From Bradyrhizobium campsiandrae (GTDB taxonomy: Bacteria; Pseudomonadota; Alphaproteobacteria; Rhizobiales; Xanthobacteraceae), in assembly GCF_014529705.1 (NCBI RefSeq), contig NZ_JAANIH010000067.1, positions 1-48,252 of the forward strand: 48,252 nucleotides of DNA, given 5' to 3'. The notes under the pieces were generated by a model. It saw nothing but the letters and a program-made list of their open reading frames with translations. It did not search any database and was not told the origin of the DNA. A program made the position numbers and the translations under genes. Of this stretch, positions 27,168-37,000 are shown piece by piece (the first letter of the stretch is position 1; each line of letters starts with the position of its first letter).

Positions 27168-27898
27168 TCCTCTTTCCTGCCATCGACCTCAAGAACGGCC
27201 AGTGCGTGCGCCTCGAGCAAGGCGACATGGCGCGCGCCACCGTGTTCAATCTCGATCCGGCCGCGCAAGCCGCAAGCTTTGTCGCGCAGGGTTTTGAATA
27301 TCTCCACGTCGTCGATCTCGATGGCGCCTTTGCCGGCAAGCCGGTCAATGCGCAAGCGGTCGAGGCGATGCTGAAGACGATCAAGATTCCGGTGCAGCTC
27401 GGCGGCGGCATTCGCGATCTCGCGACTGTCGAAGCCTGGCTGGAAAAAGGCATCACCCGCGTCATCATCGGCACCGCGGCGGTGCGCGACCCCGAATTGG
27501 TGAAGGCGGCCGCGAAGAAATTCCCCGGCCGCGTCGCGGTCGGTCTCGATGCCCGCGACGGCAAGGTCGCGGTCGAAGGCTGGGCCGAGACCTCGCAGGT
27601 CACGGTGCTGGAGATCGCCAAGCGGTTCGAGGATGCCGGCGTTGCCGCCATCATCTTCACCGACATCGCGCGCGACGGCCTGCTCAAGGGCCTGAACCTC
27701 GATGCGACCATTGCGCTCGCCGACGCCATATCGATTCCCGTGATCGCCTCCGGCGGTCTCGCCTCGATCGACGATGTGAAGGCCATGCTGACGCCGCGCG
27801 CGAAAAAGCTCGCCGGCGCCATCGCCGGGCGTGCGCTCTATGACGGCCGGCTCGATCCAGCCGCCGCCCTCACCCTGATCCGCGACGCGCGTGCGTAA
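27155..27898 (+). CDS. hisA: ProFAR isomerase (phosphoribosylformimino-AICAR-P isomerase)
   Basis: HisA is the (beta/alpha)8 isomerase making PRFAR. The 247-residue product has the N-terminal catalytic Asp11 (ILFPAIDLKNGQCVRL) and the second half-barrel Asp in IFTDIARDG. The repeated phosphate-binding motifs GGGI and ASGG are present. It overlaps hisH and is followed by a repeat-containing 67-base gap before hisF. Confidence 0.97.
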   Translation: METVILFPAIDLKNGQCVRLEQGDMARATVFNLDPAAQAASFVAQGFEYLHVVDLDGAFAGKPVNAQAVEAMLKTIKIPVQLGGGIRDLATVEAWLEKGITRVIIGTAAVRDPELVKAAAKKFPGRVAVGLDARDGKVAVEGWAETSQVTVLEIAKRFEDAGVAAIIFTDIARDGLLKGLNLDATIALADAISIPVIASGGLASIDDVKAMLTPRAKKLAGAIAGRALYDGRLDPAAALTLIRDARA

Positions 27899-27906
27899 TG
27901 GTTTAC

Positions 27907-27950
27907 GCATGATCTTTCGGAAAACCGCTTCGCACTTTTCCGGATCATGC
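27907..27950. repeat. GCATGATC palindrome in the hisA-hisF spacer
   Basis: GCATGATCTTTCGGAAAA at the left and a matching inverted end CTTTTCCGGATCATGC at the right. It ends 15 bases before the hisF ATG, just ahead of its AGGAG ribosome binding site. Confidence 0.85.
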
Positions 27951-27965
27951 TTTAGGAGCTGACTC

Positions 27966-28739
27966 ATGTTCAAGGTGCGGGTGATCCCCTGTCTCGACGT
28001 CAAGGACGGCCGCGTCGTCAAGGGCGTCAACTTTGTTGATCTCAGAGATGCCGGCGATCCCGTCGAGGCCGCGATTGCCTATGACGCCGCCGGCGCCGAC
28101 GAGCTGACCTTTCTCGACATCACCGCTACCCACGAGAACCGCGGCATCATGCTCGATGTCGTCAGGCGTACTGCCGAGGCCTGCTTCATGCCTGTGACGG
28201 TCGGGGGCGGCGTGCGCGAGGTCAACGACATCAAGACGCTGCTGCGCGCCGGCGCCGACAAGGTCTCGATCAACAGCGCCGCGGTATCGCGGCGCGAGTT
28301 CGTCAAGGAAGCTGCCGAAAAATTCGGCGAGCAATGCGTGGTGGTCGCGATCGACGCCAAGCGGGTCAAGCGCCCGGGCGGCGACCGCTGGGAGATCTTC
28401 ACCCATGGCGGGCGCAACTCCACGGGCATCGACGCCATCGAATATGCCCAGGAAGTGGTCTCGCTCGGCGCTGGTGAAATCCTGCTCACCTCGATGGACC
28501 GCGACGGCACCAGGCAGGGCTTCGACATTCCGCTGACGCGGGCGATTGCCGACAGTGTTCCCGTTCCCGTGATCGCATCGGGCGGCGTCGGCAATCTCGA
28601 CCATCTCGTCGACGGTATCCGTGACGGGCACGCCACCGCCGTGCTGGCCGCATCCATCTTCCATTTCGGCGAATTCACCATACGTGAAGCCAAGGAGCAC
28701 ATGTCGCGGCGGGGCCTGCCCATGCGCATGGATGCCTGA
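27966..28739 (+). CDS. hisF: Imidazole glycerol phosphate synthase, cyclase subunit
   Basis: HisF closes the imidazole ring using ammonia from HisH. The 257-residue barrel has the catalytic Asp11 (RVIPCLDVKDGRVVKG) and Asp130 (VVVAIDAKRV), plus GGGV and ASGGVGN phosphate motifs. AGGAG sits 8 bases before the ATG. It follows hisA after a repeat. Confidence 0.98.
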   Translation: MFKVRVIPCLDVKDGRVVKGVNFVDLRDAGDPVEAAIAYDAAGADELTFLDITATHENRGIMLDVVRRTAEACFMPVTVGGGVREVNDIKTLLRAGADKVSINSAAVSRREFVKEAAEKFGEQCVVVAIDAKRVKRPGGDRWEIFTHGGRNSTGIDAIEYAQEVVSLGAGEILLTSMDRDGTRQGFDIPLTRAIADSVPVPVIASGGVGNLDHLVDGIRDGHATAVLAASIFHFGEFTIREAKEHMSRRGLPMRMDA

Positions 28740-28813
28740 CGACTCCCGTTGCTAAAAGTGCTAGAGAGGCAAAAGCGATTGGCCTCCGGTCCGGTGTGTT
28801 TCTGAGTATTCCG

Positions 28814-29137
28814 ATGCCGCGTTTCACCATCCACGATCTCGCCGAGACCATCGATGCCCGCGCGGCCTCCGGTGGCGAGGCCTCCTATACCCGCAAGCTG
28901 CTCGAGAAGGGCGCCGAACATTGCGCCAAGAAGTTCGGTGAGGAAGCAGTCGAAACCGTAATCGCAGCAGTCGAAAACGATCGCGCGCATCTGATCGCCG
29001 AAAGTGCCGACCTGCTCTATCACTTCCTTGTGCTGCTCAAGGCGCGTGGCGTAAAGCTGGAGGAAGTGGAAGCGGCGCTGGACAAGCGTACCAATATGTC
29101 AGGGTTGGAAGAGAAGGCTTCGCGCAAAGGCGGCTAG
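28814..29137 (+). CDS. hisE: Phosphoribosyl-ATP pyrophosphatase
   Basis: HisE hydrolyses PR-ATP to PR-AMP, the second step of histidine synthesis. The 107-residue product has the MazG-like acidic helix pattern: YTRKLLEKG, KKFGEEAVETVIAA and ESADLLYHFLVLL. Start at ATG 28814 (MPRFTIHDLAETI); an in-frame ATG six codons upstream is less typical. It is unfused to hisI, which is not in the window. Confidence 0.96.
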   Translation: MPRFTIHDLAETIDARAASGGEASYTRKLLEKGAEHCAKKFGEEAVETVIAAVENDRAHLIAESADLLYHFLVLLKARGVKLEEVEAALDKRTNMSGLEEKASRKGG

Positions 29138-29174
29138 GTCAAGCCGTTCAGATCGCAACGGAGAAGGCGGCGAC

Positions 29175-30131
29175 ATGGATATCCGCGCACCCGAGCAGCA
29201 GTATAATCCGTACCGCGTTTATACGCGCGAAGAATGGGCGCGGTTGCGTGACGACACGCCGATGACGCTGGAGCCCGGCGAGTTCGACCGACTGCGTTCG
29301 CTGCACGACCGCCTCGACCTCAAGGAAGTCGAGGACATCTATCTGCCGCTGTCGCGTCTTTTGTCGATCTATGTCGATGCGATGCAGCGCCTGTATTACG
29401 CCGAGCGCCAGTTCCTCAACATCCGGGATCGCAAGGTGCCCTACATCATCGGGGTCGCGGGCTCCGTTGCGGTCGGCAAGTCCACCACAGCCCGCGTGCT
29501 CCAGGCCTTGCTGGCGCGCTGGTCGCCGCGTCCGAAAGTGGAGCTGATCACCACCGACGGTTTTCTCTACCCGAAGGCCCTGCTCGAGCAGCAGGGCATC
29601 CTGCAGAAGAAGGGCTTTCCGGAGAGCTACGACCTGCCGCTGCTGCTCAGCTTCCTGTCCGACATCAAGTCGGGCCGCCGCCATGTGCGCTCGCCGGTCT
29701 ATTCGCATCTGACCTACGACATCGTCCCGAACGAATGGGCCGAGGTCGACCAGCCCGACATTTTGATCGTCGAGGGCGTCAATGTCTTGCAGACCGGCAA
29801 GCTGCCGCGTGACGGCAAGGCGGTGCCCGTGGTCTCCGACTTCTTCGACTTCTCAGTCTATATCGATGCGGACGAGGCGGCGCTGCGGCGCTGGTACATC
29901 AAGCGCTTCCTGGCGCTGCGCGACACCGCCTTCACCGATCCAAAGTCCTACTTCCACCGCTATGCGCTGCTGTCCGATGAGGAGGCCACCGCTACGGCGA
30001 CCGCGATCTGGGAGCGCACCAACCTCGCCAATCTCGAGGACAACATTCTGCCGACCCGGCCGCGCGCGACGCTGATCCTGAAGAAGGGCGCCGACCATGC
30101 GGTGGAGAGCGTGGCGCTCAGGCGGCTGTGA
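29175..30131 (+). CDS. coaA: Pantothenate kinase (type I)
   Basis: CoaA phosphorylates pantothenate, the first committed step of CoA synthesis, and is feedback-inhibited by CoA. The 318-residue product has the P-loop GSVAVGKST (residues 96-104), the LITTDGFLYP segment, and EGVNVLQ. The ATG at 29175 follows GGAGAAGG. It is 37 bases after hisE, so probably the last gene of the his cluster, and its stop is 10 bases from the convergent lpoA-like gene. Confidence 0.97.
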   Translation: MDIRAPEQQYNPYRVYTREEWARLRDDTPMTLEPGEFDRLRSLHDRLDLKEVEDIYLPLSRLLSIYVDAMQRLYYAERQFLNIRDRKVPYIIGVAGSVAVGKSTTARVLQALLARWSPRPKVELITTDGFLYPKALLEQQGILQKKGFPESYDLPLLLSFLSDIKSGRRHVRSPVYSHLTYDIVPNEWAEVDQPDILIVEGVNVLQTGKLPRDGKAVPVVSDFFDFSVYIDADEAALRRWYIKRFLALRDTAFTDPKSYFHRYALLSDEEATATATAIWERTNLANLEDNILPTRPRATLILKKGADHAVESVALRRL

Positions 30132-30141
30132 GCCGTGCCTG

Positions 30142-31371
30142 TTACGCGCCAAAGCTCTTCGGCGAGCCGGCCACCGCGACACCGCCGCCGGTCGTGACCT
30201 TCATCACCGCAAGCCCGCGTTCATTGGTGCCGTCGGCACGGAAGCGGAACAGACCGTCGATGCCGGCGAAGCCCGAGGGGTTGGTAAGCACGTCGGGAGA
30301 GAAGCGCGTGGTGCCTTGCGTGCGCGCCAGCGCGGCGACGAGCGCGACCGCATCATAGGCGAGGGTCGCGGTCCGGATCGGCTCGGCGCCGTATTTGGTG
30401 CGGTAGCGGCCGGAGAAGGCGCGAAAACCTGCCGGATCCGGCGCGGCATAGAGGCCGCCCTGCAAGGCGGGGCTGGCATAGACGCGCGGATTGTCCCACA
30501 GGCCGGTGCCGAGCAACTGGATGTTGCGCAGATTTGCGCCGGCCGCCGTCATCGCATCCGCGACCGCGACGACGGCGTCGCCGTCATCGGCAATGAACAG
30601 CGCATCCGCGCCGCCGAGCGCCTGCGCCACGTTGCGTGCCGGCGTGGCGCGGTCGGCGCCGTATTTCTCGAACGCGACGATGCGGCCGCCGCGCCGCGGC
30701 ACCGCCGATTTCACGGTGGCTTCGACGACATTGCCATAGGCATTGTCGGGCACCAGTACGGCGACGGAGCGTTTTCCGATCCCGGCGGAATATTCGATGA
30801 TGCGGTTGACGTCGGATTCGGGGAGGAAGCTCAGGAGATAGACGCCGCGGCCGGCGATACTCGAATCGGTCGAGAACGCCATCACCGAGATGCCGCGTGC
30901 GCGTGCGACCTGCGCCACTGCCGGCACCGATTGCGCAAACAGCGGCCCCAGAATGATCTCGGCGCCCTCCTCGACCGCCTGCTGCGCGCCGGCCTGCGCG
31001 CCTTGCGGGCTGCCATTGTCGTCCTTGATCAGGAGCTGGATGTTCGGGTTCTGGAACTCCGCTAGCGCCATCTCGGCGGCGTTGCGCATGGATTGCGCCG
31101 CGAGCCCGGCATTGCCGGCGGCCGAGAGCGGCAGGATCATCCCGACCTTGACCCCGCCGGTGCCCGCGGTTGTCGCCTGCTGCGGCGGCCCGGCCGGCTG
31201 GGCCGGCGGCGGGGAGCTCGAGAACGGATTGGAGAACTGGCTGAGGCTCTGCTGGACGCCGGCGCAGGCCGACAGTAGCGGCGTGCCGAGCAAGAGGCCA
31301 AGCGCGCTTCGCCGGGTCGCCCCGGACAAACGGGGCCCCTGAACGGGAGACTCTGGATCACGCGGGCCCAT
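30142..31371 (-). CDS. LpoA-like lipoprotein, periplasmic ligand-binding fold
   Basis: The 409-residue product has an N-terminus with paired arginines (SGATRRSALGLLLG) and lipobox LLSAC with Cys36, then a Pro/Ser linker and a periplasmic binding-protein (type 1) domain, from VKVGMILPLSAAGN to the C-terminus. In E. coli LpoA, an outer-membrane lipoprotein with a domain of this fold activates PBP1A, and lpoA diverges from rsmI as here. Functional equivalence is not shown; it could instead be an amino-acid ABC-type binding protein. Start ATG 31371 has GAGAAG upstream; the frame is open further but unlikely. Confidence 0.75.
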   Translation of the reverse strand: MGPRDPESPVQGPRLSGATRRSALGLLLGTPLLSACAGVQQSLSQFSNPFSSSPPPAQPAGPPQQATTAGTGGVKVGMILPLSAAGNAGLAAQSMRNAAEMALAEFQNPNIQLLIKDDNGSPQGAQAGAQQAVEEGAEIILGPLFAQSVPAVAQVARARGISVMAFSTDSSIAGRGVYLLSFLPESDVNRIIEYSAGIGKRSVAVLVPDNAYGNVVEATVKSAVPRRGGRIVAFEKYGADRATPARNVAQALGGADALFIADDGDAVVAVADAMTAAGANLRNIQLLGTGLWDNPRVYASPALQGGLYAAPDPAGFRAFSGRYRTKYGAEPIRTATLAYDAVALVAALARTQGTTRFSPDVLTNPSGFAGIDGLFRFRADGTNERGLAVMKVTTGGGVAVAGSPKSFGA

Positions 31372-31724
31372 GGCAGCTTCTCTTCTGACCGGCGATCGCC
31401 CACCGGCCACACCAACACTTCGCCGCGACAGAAGCCGCGGATTCAGGCATATTGTCGGCAAATAGTTAACCAAAACAAAAGGATAATACGCGCTTAACGC
31501 GACCGACCCTCAAGCCCTGGCCAGCTCCCCGCCGACCGTCACCACGCATCAAGGCAGCGTTTCCGCCGCGAATATGGCCCGGATGCTTCATTCCCGAGGG
31601 AATGTGATGCCGTATGGATCACATTCCAGTCCTTCCTCGCCCCAGTTCGATATCCTCCACCGGCACGATCTTTTTCGAAGGGCCGGTTCCCAGCCCCGGA
31701 GATCATGCCTAAGTTCGAATCATT
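31372..31724. other. lpoA-like / rsmI divergent intergenic region (353 bp)
   Basis: No gene visible. It holds an AT-rich patch near 31450-31500 (probable promoter area for the reverse gene) and the overlapping inverted repeats at 31589-31627 ahead of rsmI. Confidence 0.55.
31589..31627 (+). promoter_or_regulatory. Overlapping inverted repeats upstream of rsmI
   Basis: Three segments: CATTCCC (31589-31595), GGGAATGTGAT (31598-31608) and ATCACATTCC (31618-31627). The middle one is complementary to both neighbours, giving either a small hairpin with the first or a perfect 10-bp stem with a 9-base loop with the third. It lies about 100 bases before the rsmI start. It could be a dimeric-repressor operator or an RNA switch; no known site matches (the half-sites are too far apart for CRP/FNR). 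Confidence 0.55.
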
Positions 31725-32675
31725 ATGCGCGCAAAGCCGGCCCCGATAAATACGCCTGAAGGCACAGACGCCGCTCCCCGCGGCTTCTCCATCGACGCCC
31801 ATCGGCTCGCGGCGCCGAAGCCGGCGGCGGGCCTCTATCTGGTCGCCACCCCCATCGGCAATCTCGGCGACATCACCCTGCGCGCGCTGCAGACGCTCGC
31901 GGGCGTCGACGTCATCGCCTGCGAGGACACCCGCATCACGCGGCGCCTGACCGAGCGCTACGACATCTCGGCGCAACTCAGGGCCTATCATGAGCACAAT
32001 GCCGAAGCCGCGCGGCCCAAGATATTGGAGGCGCTAGCCGCCGGCGGCTCGGTCGCCCTGGTGTCGGACGCCGGCACGCCGCTGATCTCCGACCCTGGAT
32101 ACAAGCTGGTGCGCGAGGTCTGCGCCGCGGGCCATGCGGTCTACGCGCTGCCCGGCCCGTCCTCGGTGCTGGCGGCGCTGTCGGTCGCGGCGCTGCCGAC
32201 CGACCGGTTCTTCTTCGAGGGCTTCTTGCCGGCGAAGTCCGCCGCGCGACGATCGCGCCTGGCGGAGCTCGCCCGCATCGATGCGACGCTGGTGATGTTC
32301 GAATCCGGCAACCGCGTGCAGGACACGCTTGCCGATCTAGCCGAGCTCATGGGCGCGCGTGAGGCCGCGATCTGCCGCGAGCTGACCAAGCTGCACGAGG
32401 AGATTTCGCGCGCGCCGTTGACCGAGCTTGCACGCGAGGCCGATACGCTGGAGACGCGCGGCGAATTCGTGCTGGTGATCGGCCCCCCGGCGGCGGATGC
32501 CGACGTGCTGACAGCGGATGCGCTCGACGATCTCCTGCGCGAGCAGCTGTCGGCGCACAGCGTCAAGGACGCCGTCGCGCATGCGGTTGCGCTCTCGGGG
32601 CGCCCGCGCCGCGAGGTCTATGCCCGGGCGCTCGAGCTCGCGAAGGATCTGCGGGGCGGCGATGGCGAAGACTAA
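31725..32675 (+). CDS. rsmI: 16S rRNA (cytidine1402-2'-O)-methyltransferase RsmI
   Basis: RsmI 2'-O-methylates C1402 in the ribosomal decoding centre. The 316-residue tetrapyrrole-methylase-fold protein has LYLVATPIGNLGDITLRAL, ACEDTRITRRL and ALVSDAGTPLISDPGY, all family signatures. The N-terminal ~30 residues are variable. The stop overlaps yraN by 14 bases, and the genes are cotranscribed with gshB. Confidence 0.97.
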   Translation: MRAKPAPINTPEGTDAAPRGFSIDAHRLAAPKPAAGLYLVATPIGNLGDITLRALQTLAGVDVIACEDTRITRRLTERYDISAQLRAYHEHNAEAARPKILEALAAGGSVALVSDAGTPLISDPGYKLVREVCAAGHAVYALPGPSSVLAALSVAALPTDRFFFEGFLPAKSAARRSRLAELARIDATLVMFESGNRVQDTLADLAELMGAREAAICRELTKLHEEISRAPLTELAREADTLETRGEFVLVIGPPAADADVLTADALDDLLREQLSAHSVKDAVAHAVALSGRPRREVYARALELAKDLRGGDGED

Positions 32676-33063
32676 GATCCCGGCCGAACCGAAAATCGCC
32701 TCGCCGGAACGCGTCGCCGCGTTCCGTACCGGCATCTCCGCCGAGAGCCGCGCCGCGGCCTATCTGATGGCGAAGGGCTACCGCATCCTCGCCAAGCGCT
32801 ACCGCACGCCGCATGGCGAGATCGACCTCGTGGCGCGGCGCCGCAACCTGATCGCCTTTGTCGAGGTCAAGGCCCGCGCCAGCCTCGATGACGCCGCCTA
32901 TGCGGTGACGCCGCGCCAGCAGCAGCGCATCATCGACGCCGCCCAGGGCTGGCTCGTGGCGCATCCCGAGCATGCGGAATTCGAATTGCGATTCGATGCC
33001 ATGCTGATTGCGCCGCGCTCGCTTCCACGTCATGTGTTGGCGGCATTCGACGCCTCGACCTGA
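32662..33063 (+). CDS. yraN: YraN (UPF0102) family nuclease-like protein
   Basis: The 133-residue product has the UPF0102 core: RAAAYLMAKGYRILAKRYRTPHGEIDLVARR, then IAFVEVKARASLDDAAYAV. The E-x(n)-D..EVK arrangement is the PD-(D/E)XK-type active site seen in Holliday-junction resolvase-like folds. Its biological role is unknown. Overlaps rsmI; gshB starts 10 bases after its stop. Confidence 0.93.
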   Translation: MAKTKIPAEPKIASPERVAAFRTGISAESRAAAYLMAKGYRILAKRYRTPHGEIDLVARRRNLIAFVEVKARASLDDAAYAVTPRQQQRIIDAAQGWLVAHPEHAEFELRFDAMLIAPRSLPRHVLAAFDAST

Positions 33064-33073
33064 AAGGCAGACC

Positions 33074-34018
33074 ATGAAACTCAATGTCGCCGTCCAGATG
33101 GACCCCATCGCCCGCATCAACATCAAGGGCGATTCCACCTTTGCGCTGCTCCTGGAGGCGCAGAAGCGCGGCCATGGCCTGTCCTATTACACGCCCGACA
33201 AGCTCTCGATGGTCGGCGAGGAGATCGTCGCGCCGGTCCAGCTCCTGACCGTGCGCGACGAGCCCGGCGACCATTTCACGCTCGGCGAGCCCAAGCGCGA
33301 GGCGTTGAACGGCTTCGACGTGGTGCTGCTGCGGCAGGACCCGCCGTTCGATCTCGCCTACATCACCTCGACGCATCTGCTCGAGCGCATCCATCCGAAG
33401 ACGCTGGTCGTCAACGATCCGGCCTCGGTGCGCAACGCGCCCGAAAAGCTGTTCGTGATGAATTTTCCGCAGCTGATGCCGCCGACCTTGATTTCGCGCG
33501 ACCTCGACGAGATCAACGCGTTCCGCGACAAATACGGCGCCGTCGTCATGAAGCCGTTGCACGGCCATGGCGGCGCCGCGGTGTTCCGCGTGATGCCGCA
33601 GGACATGAATTTCGGCTCGCTGTTCGACATGTTCTCGGTGACCTTCAAGGAAGCCTGGGTGATCCAGCAGTTCATCCCCGAGGTGAAACACGGCGACAAG
33701 CGCATCATTCTCGTCAATGGCGAGTTCGCAGGCGCCGTGAACCGCGTGCCGGCGGCCGACGACCTCCGCTCCAACATGGTGCGCGGCGGCGCGGCGCAGG
33801 AGACCGAGCTGACGCCGCGCGAGCGCGAGATCTGCGCCACCGTCGGCCCGGCGCTGCGCGAGCGTGGCCTGCTGTTCGTCGGCATCGACGTCATCAACGG
33901 CAACCTCACCGAGATCAACGTCACCTCGCCCACCGGCATCCGCGCCATCGCGCGCCTCGGCGGGCCTGACGTTGCGGCGAAGATCTGGGACGTGATCGAG
34001 CAGAAGCGGGGGAAGTAA
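33074..34018 (+). CDS. gshB: Glutathione synthetase
   Basis: GshB joins gamma-glutamylcysteine and glycine to make glutathione. The 314-residue ATP-grasp enzyme starts MKLNVAVQMDPIARINIKGD and contains VVMKPLHGHGGAAVF (ATP lid) and GIDVINGNLTEINVTSPTG (metal-binding Asn/Glu). RBS AAAGG lies before the ATG. Its last 55 codons (33854-34018) are repeated imperfectly at 37248-37412. Downstream, the accessory insert begins at once, so the normal gshB-cpaB spacing is interrupted. Confidence 0.97.
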   Translation: MKLNVAVQMDPIARINIKGDSTFALLLEAQKRGHGLSYYTPDKLSMVGEEIVAPVQLLTVRDEPGDHFTLGEPKREALNGFDVVLLRQDPPFDLAYITSTHLLERIHPKTLVVNDPASVRNAPEKLFVMNFPQLMPPTLISRDLDEINAFRDKYGAVVMKPLHGHGGAAVFRVMPQDMNFGSLFDMFSVTFKEAWVIQQFIPEVKHGDKRIILVNGEFAGAVNRVPAADDLRSNMVRGGAAQETELTPREREICATVGPALRERGLLFVGIDVINGNLTEINVTSPTGIRAIARLGGPDVAAKIWDVIEQKRGK

Positions 34019-37000
34019 AGAGCAAGACAACACTTAGGTCTGGCTGCAGGTCAACAACGCCTAGCTAGCAACGCATGGCGTGGAGCATTTGGTTGCCAAG
34101 CAATCTTTTGCAACCTGAGAGTGTTCTTACGCTATAGATTATTTGCGAAGCTCTGCTCAATCAATGCTATTCGCCGCCGCATGTCTTGAGCCCACGGTAG
34201 CCGTCCGTGTTCAAGCAAGGAGTCTTCTATCTCCTTTCGGATGAAATGGATCTCATTGTTACGTCCGATTTCATGCCCCTTCGCCGCGGACAGGACCCCT
34301 TCGGACCATAGTTGAAATAAAGCCTCGATTGGCGCTCGCCCTAATTTAAAGTCCTCGGTTATCCACTCATGATCGATCGCGTCGTAGACGACGTCCAACA
34401 TATCAGGCCAATCCACTCGGTGCGAAACCCAATACGCAAGCTCACGAATGCCGTCCACGAACGCCCGCGGGTCTTTTGCATCTCTAACTATGCTATACGC
34501 TACGTTAGCAGCCCAAAAACCAATCGCTTTGACGTCGGGCCGCGCAAGTGACTTCGTCTTCAATTCATTGAAGATCTCTTGCGCTGAACTCTCGGTGGAC
34601 CGGAACATCAGTTCGCTCCCAGTATTTGAAGCCATGTCAATCGTTCGCTTCGCAGTTGGCTTCGCCCAAAGTCGTCCATTTAGATCACGCAGCCTCCGCT
34701 GATCATCGCGGCTTGCTAAGCTCTCTCGAATTGAAAGGCCGAGCGACGCAGCGTTGTCTATAACGTCATCCTTTTCGTTCTTTCCTAGGTTGATTTCTTG
34801 AGCGAAGGTAAGAATGGAATGGAAGATACGAGTTGCCTCATCTATATCGCCTTGAGCTAAGAAATGTTCTCCGAGAATCTCACCAAGTCGACTGGCAACT
34901 GCCGCGAGTTCTGGCAGATCAGTCCGTTGCGACGCCCATTCGAAGACGTCGTGCAAGATTCCTTCGGCCTCGGCATATCGGTTGCGAGCTAGCAGCAGAG
35001 CTGCATAGTTAAAGTAGGCAGCGCTCGCGGCTACTTGAAAGTCACTGCTTGCGAATAGGGTTGGCACTAAGTTTTTTATCGATTGGAGACAATAGTAAGC
35101 CGTTCGCGGCTGTCCCCTCAGGTGCTCCAGGCTATTAGCTAGAGAGGTGGCCCATTCAACGAATGTGTGAACAGGCGCTCCTTCGATGGGAGCGCGCAGC
35201 AATTGCGTGTGAACAAAAGCTTCGGGAAAGTCTTCGGCAAGACGGGTTCTAAAAACACCAAATGCAGCGGCGGCAGTTGGCGACAATATCGCTAGCGACT
35301 CTGCCGCCAACACCAGTTGATCAGGCCGTTGGTCAAACGGATGAGCACGAACAAGTCGTTTAAGAACGAACCATTCACCAACGAGGTCTGGCTCGAGGGG
35401 GTGAATCTCTTTCGCAAGAGGCTTGCCCTGAGTCATTTCTTCCATGAGCGCGAAATTAAAAGCTTCCTGTGAAAATGGAAAAACTTCAAGCGGAAGGCCA
35501 CTGGTTGCCTGAGGAACGGGAAGACCACCCATCATTGTAGCAAGTGCAAGCGCATTTTCGTGACGTTGAATATCGAGATCGTCCCGCGCTAATACCCTCC
35601 ATCGAAACTGCTCGCGATCAAGGATATCGTTGAGAAGAGCTTGTATGCTCATCCCTGGAGCCGCTCTTCCATTTTTCAAGGCATCAGCTGCCAAAGCGGC
35701 AAAGAATGGACGGCCAAGCGGATCGATCTGCTTCAGGTCATCGAGAACCTCCTCGTCACCTTCCGATCCGCTAAGAACGTGTCCTACAATGCGCCGAAGA
35801 GCCTCCGTTCCAAGCGGCTTTAACTCTAGGTATCTGTCGCTTTCACCGAGTTTACGGGTGAACTTCCTAATATGATCGGCGTGACCCGAGAAAAATCTTT
35901 GCCACCAGCCTCCCGATGAGTTGCTGCGCTCTATGAGAAGGATCCTAACGGGATGTTTGAAAGCGTTAATGCTGTGCTGCTCGATAATAATATCGATGAC
36001 TGCGCGAGCGACGACAGGCGCCTCCATCACATAGTCCCAAACTAGCAGAGTTGGCTCGAATGCTTGGAACTGCCTGAACTGCTCCGGCTTGGCAATTTCC
36101 GACGCACTATAAAAAAAGCCGGCGTGCCATCCAATTGTCTTTGCCTTTAAGCAAAGCTCAAGGGCCAGGCGGCTCTTTCCTGAGCCCGCTGGACCGGTTA
36201 GCAGCGTCCAAGAGAATTTCTCGCTCTCGTTCAACCATTGCTCTAAAGTTGCTAATTCGCTTTCGCGCCCCGCTAGCGGAATTCGATTTTCTGCGGCAAA
36301 GAAAAAAAACCGCTCTCCTCCTTCGTTCTCTCTAAGCGTCAATGGCGGACGAAAACTATCTGTTAGCGGTCCGCCTTGTCGTGAGAAAAAACGCCGCATG
36401 GTCGCTGCGGGAACAATGTAAGCGGTCGAGCTCTCGATAATCTGAACTAGATCGCTGCGCCGCAATTCACGACGGCCAGAATAAGCGGCGATCTTTAGTA
36501 GTTCGATCAGAGCTGCATCGGTCGCCCGGTCACTTTCAGACGGTAGAATTCCAAATATTTCGCACCGTTTTCGCATCCTTTCCCTCGTGCGCGTTTCTAA
36601 TTCGCGAAAAGACGGTGCTCCGCATTGCCATTGCACTCGGCTCAAGAGATTGATGCAGAGTTCGTCGTCGGATGCGCTTGTCAGCCAATCGGCCAACTCA
36701 TCGGACAAGGGTAGCGTTCGCAGAAAATCGCGGAGAATGCGCAAGCGGGTTCTGTCATAGATTGCGTCGCTCCAAAGTCGCAATCCTGGTATCCCTTCTG
36801 GAAATCCAGCGTTTTTCTCCTTTGCGATTCGAGATGTCGTTAGATAAATTGATTGGACCGCCAAGTCCGAATTCGCAGACTGGAGCCGCCAAAAGGCATT
36901 TATCGTCTCGACTACACTTGGCGTCCTAAGGGAAACCGAGCTTGAAGTACGTTTCACTTGAGTCGCCGTAAGGGCCTTCCCGGCCAGGACAGCGTAGTCC

